Shown here one piece after another: positions 1 through 6,004 of a stretch of 7,514 nucleotides of DNA. A program made the translations under genes and the position numbers. The notes under the pieces were generated by a model that saw only the letters and a list, made by a program, of their open reading frames with translations, did no database searches and was not told the DNA's origin. Each line of letters opens with the position of its first letter. Position 1 is the stretch's first letter. Origin of the DNA: Odoribacteraceae bacterium (GTDB lineage: Bacteria > Bacteroidota > Bacteroidia > Bacteroidales > Marinifilaceae); assembly GCA_031259905.1 (NCBI GenBank), contig JAIRKS010000022.1:1-7514 (forward strand), given 5' to 3'.

Positions 1-151
1 CACGGTGGACAGAGCAATGTCCAGCGTGGACAGAGCAATGTCCACCGTGGACAGAGCAATGTCCACCGTGGACAGAGCAATGTCCACCGTGGACAGAGCA
101 ATGTCCAGCGTGGACAGGGCAATGTCCAGCGTGGACAGGGCAATGTCGGCA
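1..151. repeat. 21-bp tandem repeat array, about 7 copies, open at the left edge
   Basis: Seven consecutive 21-bp units begin at 5, 26, 47, 68, 89, 110 and 131. Each starts GTGGACAG(A/G)GCAATGTCC and ends AGC or ACC; the last unit is degenerate at its end. Bases 1-4 (CACG) look like the end of another unit, so the array probably continues leftward. Each unit is internally palindromic (GGACA...TGTCC, extended to GTGGACA...TGTCCAC in the ACC copies), and the unit junctions are palindromic as well, so either strand could fold into serial hairpins. Because 21 is a multiple of three, several frames stay open: a VDRAMST-type heptapeptide on plus and an LDIALST-type on minus. This openness is not evidence of coding. 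Function unknown. Confidence 0.93.
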
Positions 152-229
152 GGCAACCGCACGGCGTCTGGTACCGGTTATTCGAGGTCAGCGGAAATGC
201 CTGGAACGGTTTCACCTGGGCGGGAGAGT

Positions 230-266
230 ATCACGTCGATCACGTCGATCACGCGCGATCACGTGG
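230..266. repeat. 9-bp direct repeats overlapping the activase stop codon
   Basis: ATCACGTCG occurs twice in tandem (230-238 and 239-247). Two imperfect copies follow (248-257 and 258-266), the last covering the TGA stop (259-261, minus strand) of the large activase gene. It looks like slippage-type expansion at the gene's 3' end. The remaining bases between the 21-bp array and the stop (152-229) show no gene and no convincing terminator hairpin. Confidence 0.6.
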
Positions 267-3200
267 AGACGGGTTGCTTTCGCGCTTCTTCCACGAGGAA
301 GTAGAGGCGGTTGTGCAGGTTTACCTCGGTTGTCCCGGCGTCCACGTCGAGGAAGAGCACGGTCAGGCCGGGGTATAGCTTTTTCATCCTGTTCTCGATG
401 CCTTTCGCCACGACGTGGTTGGCGATGCACCCGAACGGTTGGACGCATATCACGCGGTGTATTCCCGCGCGGTAGAGGCAGGCGATCTCGGCCGCGATCA
501 GCCATCCCTCGCCGAATTGTTCGGCGAGGTCGAGTATTTCCGCCGCGTATCGTGCTTTTTCCTCGATGGGCACGCGCGGGCGGTGGTAGCGGAACGCGCG
601 CGCGACGTCGTCGATTTCCCGCCGGCTCGCCTCGACGCGGGCGTGGAAGAGGGAGTCCGCGAGCCGTCGCGCGGGTCCCGTTCGCGCCAGCCCGTCGCGC
701 GCGTTTACCCGCCGGTTGACGAAGTATTGTTCGAGGAAGTCGAGCGCCGGCGAGGTGACGACTTCCACGCCGCGCGCTTGTAGCCATTTCGCGATGTATG
801 CCTGGCCGTGTTCGTTGTACTTCGCGTAGATTTCCCCGACGAGCCCCACCACCGGTGGCTCGCCCGTTCGCGTCGCGATGGCGTTGAAGTCGGCGATGGC
901 CCTGGCGAGACAGGCGGGGAGTCCCCTGGCGTCATTTCGTCGCGTGAGTTCGACGCCTCGCGCGATATACTTGTCGAAGACGCGCTGGCTCTCGCCGGGG
1001 AGGATTTCGCGGGTGACGAGGGTGTCCCGCGCTTGTCGCAGGGCGTCGGCGTAGGGGAGGACGCGCGTGACGGCAAGGAGTACCCGCGCGAGGGGGAAGG
1101 TGAAGGCTTTTTGTTCGTTCTGGTAGACCTCCCCGGCGGCGATCACGACGACGGGTAGCCCGGCGAAACCGGCCGCGCGGAGGGCGGATTTGAGTTGCGA
1201 GAGGTAGTTGGTGGCGCGGCATTGCCCGCCGGTTTGCGTGATGGCGACGACGGTGTTCGCGAGGTCGTGTTTCCCGGATTGTAGCGCCCGGATGATGTCT
1301 CCCGCGACGAGCGTCAGGGGGTAACAGGCCTCGTTGCAGGTGTATCGCGCTCCCGTGGCGGCGGAGGCGGGCGAGGGTGGCGGGAGGTTCTCGATGTCGT
1401 GCCCGGCGATGGCCCCGATCGCGGGGATGAACGGGGAGAGGAAGTCGGAGAACCAGGGGACGAGTATTTTTTTGCCGCGGTCTTCCCGCCGGTAGCCGCT
1501 CGCGCGGGCGGCAGGACGCGGGGTGAAGCCGCCGGCGGAGGCGACGAGGGAGCGGAGGCGGAGGCGAAGTGGGCCGGGGGCGGCGATCTCGTCGATCCGG
1601 ATGACGGTGTGTGTTTTCCCGGCCCGTTGCAGTATTTCCCCGGTCTCGTTGATGAAGAAGGCATCGGGGCCGCAGCCGAAGGAGTTGAGCTGGACGAGTT
1701 GTATGTTGGCGGGGAGGGAGGCCACGGCTAACGCGGCTTGCACGGCGCGGTTGGGGTACGCCCACTGGGTGACGATCTCGAGGCGATCGATCCCGTCGCG
1801 TTCTTCCCCGCGGAAGACGTCCTCGGTCAGGGCGTGCACGCCGAGGTCGGAGATGATTCGCGCTACTTTCTGGTGGACGAGCGGGTCGGCGTGGTAGGGT
1901 CTCCCGGCGACGACGAAGAGCGTCTCGCCGTCGCGCGCGGCCCGGTCGAGGATGTCGCGTTGTGTTTGGCGGAGGAGTCCCGTGACGCGGGATTGTTCTT
2001 CTCGCGCGGCGCGGAGGGCGGTCGCGGCGATCCGTGCCGACACGCCGAGCGATCGCAGGTAGTTGACGCATCCTTGTTCGAGGGCACGCGGGTCGTGGAA
2101 CGTGATGACGGGTTTGTCGAGGGGAATGGCGGGGTCGATGGCGCTCCTGAGCACGTCGGGGTAGCCGCTGACGACGGGGCAGTTGTATGAGTTGGAGGCG
2201 CGCGGGAGGTCTCTCTCTTCCTTGATGACGATGGGGTAGAAGACGCGGTGGACGCCGGCGTCGAGGAGCGCCAGGAGGTGACCGTGCGCGAGCTTGGCGG
2301 GGAAGCAGATGTTGTCGGACATGACGCTGTTGATGCCGGCGCGGTAGAGTTCGGGGGTGGAAGGGGGGGATAGTAGCACGTCGATGCCGCAGGCGGTGAA
2401 GAGCGCGTGCCAGAACGGGTAGTGCTCGTACATGTTCAGGGCACGCGGGATGCCGAGGGTGAGGCGGGCGCCGGGGAGGCGGGGACGGTTGAAGAGTAGT
2501 TCGTTCTTGAAGTCGAAGGCGTTATAGCCGGGTGTTGGTTTTCTTTTCTTGTCGTGGAAGATTTTCTCGCACTTGTTTCCCGCGTGGCAGGTGTTCCCGT
2601 TGGGGAAGGTGTAGCGGAGGACGGCGCAGCGGTTGCCGCATCCCTCGCACCGGGTGGAGAGGGCGCGGGGGAGGCCGGGGGGCGGCAGGGGAAGGGCGCC
2701 GTCGTGCCGTGGCGGTCGCGGTCGTGCCGCGTGTTCCGCGCGGGCGTGGAGTGCCGCCCCGAATGCCCCCATTAGCCCGGGCCGGTCGGTGGAGCTGACC
2801 CGTTTGCCGGAGAGAAGCTCGAGGGCACGGTAGACGGCGTCGTTGCAGAAGGTGCCTCCTTGCACGACGATGTGCTCGCCGAGGCGTTCGAGTTTTTCTG
2901 CTTTCAGTACCTTGAAGAGGCAGTTCTTCACGACGGAGTAGGCTAACCCGGCGGCAATGTCTGCCGGGGCGGCGTTTTCGCGGGAGGCTTGCTTGACCCT
3001 GGAGTTCATGAAGACGGTGCACCGCGACCCGAGGTCGGCAGGATGACGGGCAAGGCAGGCGGCACGCGTGAATTCCGGGAGGGACAGGTTGATCGCGGCG
3101 GCGAAGTACTGGAGGAACGATCCGCATCCCGACGAGCATGCCTCGTTTAGCTCGATATCGGAGATTCCTCCCGCTCCCGCGAAGATCGCTTTCATGTCCT

Positions 3201-4479
3201 GTCCCCCGACGTCCAGCACGAAGGTGACGTCGGGATCGACGTGCCGGGCGGCGAGGAGATGCGCCATCGTTTCGACGAGGCCGTGGTCCAGGTCGAGGGA
3301 CGAGCGGACGAGTTCTTCCCCGTAGCCGGTGGCCGCCGAGGAGAGAACGCGGACGGTGCACCCTCGCTCGCTCGCCTCCCGGTAGAATTGCTCGAGACCC
3401 TCGCGGACGCGGCCCAAGGGATTGCCCGCGTTGGTGGCGTAGTACTCGTGGAGGAGATTGGCGTGCTCGTCGATCACGGCGATCTTGGTGGTCGTGGAGC
3501 CGGAGTCGATGCCGATGAAGCAACGCGTTTCCTGTCCCGGGGAGGGTGACAGCCGGGGGAGGTGTTTCACGTTCCTATTTTTCAGCCACTCCTCGTGTTC
3601 TTCTTCCCCGGCGAAGAGCGGGGGGAGGGATTCTCCCCGCGCCGCATCCCTCGTGTCATCGAGCGCTCGCGCCAGTTCCAGCGGGTCGACGAGTGGCGCT
3701 TCCCCCGGATCGTGTCGCGCGGCTCCCCTGGCCGGGAAGAATTCAGCCCCGGCGGGCAGGATAAGCCCGTCGCCTACCTGCAATACTTCCCGGAAGGCTT
3801 CCCGCAAGGAGGGGAGGAAGGTCAGCGGGCCGCCGGTGCAGAGGACGGGAGGATGGATGGCGCGCCCCCGTGCCAGGGTGGTGATGGCTTGCATCGCGAC
3901 GGCGCGGAGGATCGAGGCGGACACGTCGGGAAGAGGGACGGCACGCGCGAGGAGATCCTGCACGTCTGTCTTGGCGAAGACGCCGCAACGGGAGGCCACG
4001 GGGTAGAGTTTCTCGTGACGCCGGGCGAGCGCGTCCAGTTCACCGGGGGTGATATTCATCAGGGTGGCCATCTGGTCGATGAACGCGCCTGTCCCGCCGG
4101 CGCAGTTGCCGTTCATCCGGATGTCCGGGCGCGCGTTGTCGAGGAAGACGATCTTCGCGTCTTCTCCCCCCAGGTCGACGAGCACGCGGGCCGCCGGGCA
4201 TACTTCCCTGGCCACGACGATAGAGGCAATTACCTCCTGGATGAACGGGAGACCGACACGCTCGGAAATACCCATCCCCGCCGAGCCGGTGAGACGCGCC
4301 GTGAAGCGTTCGCCGGGAAATTCCCGCGCGATCGCCTCGAGTTCTCCCGAGAGCGCGCGATCGATCTCCGCCCCGTGGCGCTTGTATGTTTCGCGGGTGA
4401 TCGACCCGCCGGCGTCCATGATGACGGTTTTTAACGTGGTAGAGCCGATGTCTATTCCTATCCTGCGTGTTGTTTTCAT
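259..4479 (-). CDS. Giant acyl-CoA dehydratase activase / DUF2229 fusion protein (two ASKHA ATPase modules plus two HgdB-like modules)
   Basis: 1406 residues. Module 1 (about 6-255) is a BadF/BadG/HgdC-type ATPase: GIDIGSTTLK at 8-17, DLGGEDAK at 102-109, cluster cysteines C126 (NCAGGTG) and C165 (SRCGVF). Module 2 (about 320-580) repeats it: GIDSGSTTTK 323-332, DVGGQDMK 423-430, C448/C452 and C487. Next is a Cys knot (C611, C614, C618, C631, C637), then a DUF2229/COG3580-like part (about 673-980; DNICFPAK with C725, C767, C936), then a COG3581-like part (about 1003-1400; C1048, C1052, C1087, C1351). In characterised relatives the ATPase dimer holds one [4Fe-4S] between subunits and uses ATP to push an electron at very low potential into a 2-hydroxyacyl-CoA dehydratase or double-cubane-cluster reductase. 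Here donor and acceptor seem joined in one cytosolic chain; the substrate is unknown. The start is safe because the phosphate motif begins at residue 8. The GC-rich sequence produces many long shadow frames. Confidence 0.93.
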   Translation of the reverse strand: MKTTRRIGIDIGSTTLKTVIMDAGGSITRETYKRHGAEIDRALSGELEAIAREFPGERFTARLTGSAGMGISERVGLPFIQEVIASIVVAREVCPAARVLVDLGGEDAKIVFLDNARPDIRMNGNCAGGTGAFIDQMATLMNITPGELDALARRHEKLYPVASRCGVFAKTDVQDLLARAVPLPDVSASILRAVAMQAITTLARGRAIHPPVLCTGGPLTFLPSLREAFREVLQVGDGLILPAGAEFFPARGAARHDPGEAPLVDPLELARALDDTRDAARGESLPPLFAGEEEHEEWLKNRNVKHLPRLSPSPGQETRCFIGIDSGSTTTKIAVIDEHANLLHEYYATNAGNPLGRVREGLEQFYREASERGCTVRVLSSAATGYGEELVRSSLDLDHGLVETMAHLLAARHVDPDVTFVLDVGGQDMKAIFAGAGGISDIELNEACSSGCGSFLQYFAAAINLSLPEFTRAACLARHPADLGSRCTVFMNSRVKQASRENAAPADIAAGLAYSVVKNCLFKVLKAEKLERLGEHIVVQGGTFCNDAVYRALELLSGKRVSSTDRPGLMGAFGAALHARAEHAARPRPPRHDGALPLPPPGLPRALSTRCEGCGNRCAVLRYTFPNGNTCHAGNKCEKIFHDKKRKPTPGYNAFDFKNELLFNRPRLPGARLTLGIPRALNMYEHYPFWHALFTACGIDVLLSPPSTPELYRAGINSVMSDNICFPAKLAHGHLLALLDAGVHRVFYPIVIKEERDLPRASNSYNCPVVSGYPDVLRSAIDPAIPLDKPVITFHDPRALEQGCVNYLRSLGVSARIAATALRAAREEQSRVTGLLRQTQRDILDRAARDGETLFVVAGRPYHADPLVHQKVARIISDLGVHALTEDVFRGEERDGIDRLEIVTQWAYPNRAVQAALAVASLPANIQLVQLNSFGCGPDAFFINETGEILQRAGKTHTVIRIDEIAAPGPLRLRLRSLVASAGGFTPRPAARASGYRREDRGKKILVPWFSDFLSPFIPAIGAIAGHDIENLPPPSPASAATGARYTCNEACYPLTLVAGDIIRALQSGKHDLANTVVAITQTGGQCRATNYLSQLKSALRAAGFAGLPVVVIAAGEVYQNEQKAFTFPLARVLLAVTRVLPYADALRQARDTLVTREILPGESQRVFDKYIARGVELTRRNDARGLPACLARAIADFNAIATRTGEPPVVGLVGEIYAKYNEHGQAYIAKWLQARGVEVVTSPALDFLEQYFVNRRVNARDGLARTGPARRLADSLFHARVEASRREIDDVARAFRYHRPRVPIEEKARYAAEILDLAEQFGEGWLIAAEIACLYRAGIHRVICVQPFGCIANHVVAKGIENRMKKLYPGLTVLFLDVDAGTTEVNLHNRLYFLVEEARKQPVST

Positions 4480-4490
4480 GCGTGATTCGA

Positions 4491-4508
4491 TTTAAACAGT
4501 TGTTTAAC
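4491..4508. promoter_or_regulatory. Probable TetR operator in front of the activase gene
   Basis: TTTAAAC-AGTT-GTTTAAC is an inverted repeat in the 71-bp gap between the TetR gene and the activase, ending 11 bp before the activase ATG. It matches the perfect palindrome in front of the TetR gene (same half-site TTTAAAC, same 4-bp spacer), with one mismatch in the outermost pair. Placed this close to the start it should overlap the promoter or the transcription start. On the minus strand TAAATCGA is only a weak fit to TAnnTTTG, so the promoter itself is not resolved. That the TetR protein binds here is inference from the shared motif and position. Confidence 0.72.
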
Positions 4509-4550
4509 CCTGGTTCGTGATGATTCCTTCGCGTTCGTTTCCTGCTGTCG

Positions 4551-5168
4551 TCACGGCTCTAATGAACCGAGCAGCAGGTTAGTGACGTGTGACTTGTGTC
4601 GTTGCAGTATCTCGTTATATTCCTCCTGGGGGATGTCCGCCACGCGCGTGACCAGCAGCCCGAAGGCAAACGGGAAGACGGAGAGCGAGACGAGGTCGAG
4701 TATGAAGTCCGCCGGGGAGATCTCCCGGATACTTCCCTGGCTAATCTCGTGCTCGATCTTGGCGGAGATTTTCTCGAATATCTCGCGGGGATTGTATCCC
4801 TTGATAATCTTGATGAGCCGCCCCTGGTAATTGTGATTGATCTCGTTGAGAATAAAGAGCGGGAGATAGGGGTAACGCGGCAGGAGCTCGTAATAAGTAT
4901 CTACCCACGCCTTGACCATCTCGCGGAGGGGAAGGTCGGAGTTCCAGATCGGGAAGACGCGGGAGACCACCACGGTAAACGCTTCCTCGAAGATGATCTC
5001 GAAGAGGTTATATTTCGACTGGAAGTAATAGGTGATGTGGGCGACGTTCGTGCCGGAGGCTGTCGCGATGTCGCGGACGCTTGTCCCGTCATAGCCGTGC
5101 TTGACGAATAGCTCGCGGGCCACCTGGAGGATTCTCTCCTTCACATCTGGAGTGTTCTGCTTTTTCAT
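4551..5168 (-). CDS. TetR/AcrR-family transcriptional regulator
   Basis: 205 residues, normal for the family. The N-terminal DNA-binding domain spans about 8-55: KERILQVARELFVKHGYDGT (helix 1 and turn), then the helix-turn-helix at about 29-49 (SVRDIATASG, NVAHITYYF), then SKYNLFEIIFEEAF. Residues 60-205 form the variable helical ligand-binding and dimerisation part, which gives no ligand clue. TetR proteins are usually dimeric repressors released by a small molecule. The gene lies directly upstream of and codirectional with the activase (71-bp gap). The same inverted repeat precedes both genes, pointing to autoregulation plus control of the activase. An acyl-CoA or related carboxylic acid would be a natural ligand, but that is inference only. 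The ATG at 5168 is followed by MKKQNTPDVKERI, a typical TetR start; no Shine-Dalgarno is visible. Confidence 0.93.
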   Translation of the reverse strand: MKKQNTPDVKERILQVARELFVKHGYDGTSVRDIATASGTNVAHITYYFQSKYNLFEIIFEEAFTVVVSRVFPIWNSDLPLREMVKAWVDTYYELLPRYPYLPLFILNEINHNYQGRLIKIIKGYNPREIFEKISAKIEHEISQGSIREISPADFILDLVSLSVFPFAFGLLVTRVADIPQEEYNEILQRHKSHVTNLLLGSLEP

Positions 5169-5188
5169 AATAACGTTGATTTACCCCG

Positions 5189-5218
5189 CGAATTTAAACA
5201 ATCGTTTAAAACCGACAA
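5189..5218 (-). promoter_or_regulatory. Promoter with embedded perfect operator for the TetR gene
   Basis: The palindrome TTTAAACAATCGTTTAAA (5193-5210) has two perfect 7-bp arms and a 4-bp spacer, and lies 25 bp before the TetR start. Read on the minus strand, TTG (5216-5218) is followed after 19 bp by TAAATTCG (5189-5196), one base off the Bacteroidetes -7 consensus TAnnTTTG. The palindrome fills the spacer and part of the -7 element, so bound protein would block polymerase directly. The same half-sites occur in front of the activase gene. Motif and geometry are seen directly; binding by the encoded TetR is inferred. Confidence 0.72.
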
Positions 5219-5324
5219 CCGCTCCCGCGTGTTTTTTTCACGGGACGGGCAGGTGCCCCTAACGCGACAGTATCTAAAGCATCGGGGGGAGGGCTCTCTC
5301 TCGCGCCCCGGCATTTTGGCCGGT

Positions 5325-5352
5325 AAACATTTTGCCGCGATGGAAAATGTTT
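5325..5352. repeat. 9-bp inverted repeat overlapping the tRNA promoter
   Basis: AAACATTTT (5325-5333) and AAAATGTTT (5344-5352) are perfect 9-bp arms around a 10-base loop. No T-tract follows on either strand, so it is not a terminator. It covers the -33 TTTG of the predicted tRNA-Ser promoter and most of the spacer, so it could be a protein-binding site, or chance in an AT-rich promoter. Confidence 0.6.
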
Positions 5353-5361
5353 CTACATTTG
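5331..5361 (+). promoter_or_regulatory. Bacteroidetes-type promoter of tRNA-Ser
   Basis: TTTG (5331-5334), a 19-bp spacer, then TACATTTG (5354-5361) match the Bacteroidetes -33/-7 consensus (TTTG and TAnnTTTG) exactly. Transcription should begin near 5366-5369, giving about 40 bases of leader before the mature tRNA at 5408. Confidence 0.75.
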
Positions 5362-5407
5362 CCTCCCGGTATGACCAGGGAGGAAATTCCTTTAGAGTAC
5401 TTGACAA

Positions 5408-5497
5408 GGAGAGATGCCGGAGTGGTCGATCGGGACGGTCTCGAAAACCGTTGTACCCTTACGGGTACCGAGGGTTCGAATCCCCCTCTCTCCGCCA
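5408..5497 (+). tRNA. tRNA-Ser (anticodon CGA), CCA encoded
   Basis: A 90-nt class II tRNA. The acceptor stem GGAGAGA (5408-5414) pairs perfectly with TCTCTCC (5487-5493), then discriminator G5494 and encoded CCA (5495-5497). The anticodon stem ACGGT/ACCGT (5435-5439, 5447-5451) encloses loop CTCGAAA with anticodon CGA at 5442-5444, reading serine codon UCG. The long variable arm (GTACCC/GGGTAC around TTAC) and G discriminator agree with tRNA-Ser. The T loop is TTCGAAT (5475-5481). The T stem GAGGG/CCCCC carries one A-C mismatch (A5471 with C5485). Read with its own promoter and terminator, it appears to be a single-gene unit. The integrase remnant just downstream suggests that its 3' end served as an attachment site. 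Confidence 0.96.
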
Positions 5498-5520
5498 AGT
5501 CGCGCGAGGCGACATCAAGT

Positions 5521-5556
5521 AAAGCACCGTGAATCGAACGATCACGGTGCTTTTTT
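5521..5556 (+). terminator. Rho-independent terminator of tRNA-Ser
   Basis: GCACCGTGA (5524-5532) and TCACGGTGC (5542-5550) form a perfect 9-bp stem, extended by AAA/TTT to 12 bp, followed by six T residues (5551-5556). It begins 24 bp after the tRNA CCA end. Confidence 0.9.
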
Positions 5557-5558
5557 GA

Positions 5559-5999
5559 TTTTCAGAGGATGGCAGAAAAAAGCGGTTCTGTTTTTACATT
5601 CAGAAAACAAGGATCGCAAAAGACGGGCAAGCACCGATCTTATTGCGTGTTACAATCAATGGCAGACGTACTGTCATCTCGGTAAATTTCAAAGTAAATC
5701 CCAAAAATTGGAATGCTGTCACCGGACGATCAATCGCTAACGACCCGGCAAGGGAAATATTGGAGCGTTATAATGATGATCCGGAGTGCGTAACCAAAGG
5801 CGTACTCCTGCCCACGCTATGCAACCAAAAGATGAACGCATACCTGAAGGAGCTGGCTACGATTTGCGGGATCAATAAAGGAATCTCGACGCACACCGGA
5901 CACCACAGCTTCGCGATCAAGGAATTAAGATGTAACTATGGCTGGTTTTCAAATATTTCGTATCTTTGTCGGCGAAAGATTATTAACACTTCAAAATAA
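5559..5999 (+). pseudogene. Degenerate tyrosine recombinase (integrase) with internal deletion
   Basis: An open frame runs from just after the TGA at 5556 to the TAA at 5997, with no credible ATG at its beginning. The first part (to about 5745) reads like the arm-binding domain of Bacteroidetes integrases: RKKRFCFYIQKTRIAKDGQA, then PILLRVTINGRR and VNFKVNPKNWNAVTGRSI. It then jumps at about 5735-5775 into C-terminal catalytic sequence: KGVLLPTLCNQKMNAYLKEL, then ATICGINK and HTGHHSFA. The core-binding domain and first catalytic Arg and Lys are absent, an in-frame loss of some 200 residues if family lengths apply. The HxxR box reads HTGH (5892-5903), its Arg replaced by His through a codon one transition from CGC. 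The last 27 residues do not look like the family, and the C-terminal Tyr is missing. It must be inactive. Its place directly after the tRNA-Ser terminator marks an old integration site. Confidence 0.78.
5961..5968 (+). promoter_or_regulatory. Predicted -7 element of the CsgG-Skp gene
   Basis: TATCTTTG matches TAnnTTTG exactly and lies in the tail of the integrase remnant, 36 bp before the ATG at 6005. The -33 region at the right distance (TATGG near 5937-5941) is a poor match to TTTG, so the promoter may be weak or need help. Confidence 0.5.
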
Positions 6000-6004
6000 A
6001 TGGT

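Noticed and set aside
1..151. CRISPR array
   Set aside because: The units are directly adjacent with no unique spacers, and the unit is only 21 bp.
5..304. 99-codon plus-strand frame through the 21-bp array
   Set aside because: The frame is open only because the repeat length is a multiple of three. It runs antisense into the end of the activase gene, and the non-repeat part resembles no protein I recognise.
932..2071. 379-codon minus-strand frame and other long frames inside the activase gene (for example 2522-3523 minus and 3562-4434 plus)
   Set aside because: They overlap the confidently identified activase in other frames, are dominated by Arg, Pro and Gly as expected in GC-rich shadow frames, and show no recognisable domain.
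4596..5111. 171-codon plus-strand frame opposite the TetR gene
   Set aside because: It is a shadow of the TetR coding sequence, which has a clear helix-turn-helix and a family-typical length.
5229..5522. Plus-strand and minus-strand frames of 66-97 codons across the tRNA region
   Set aside because: They run through the promoter and the tRNA gene and have no protein-like features.
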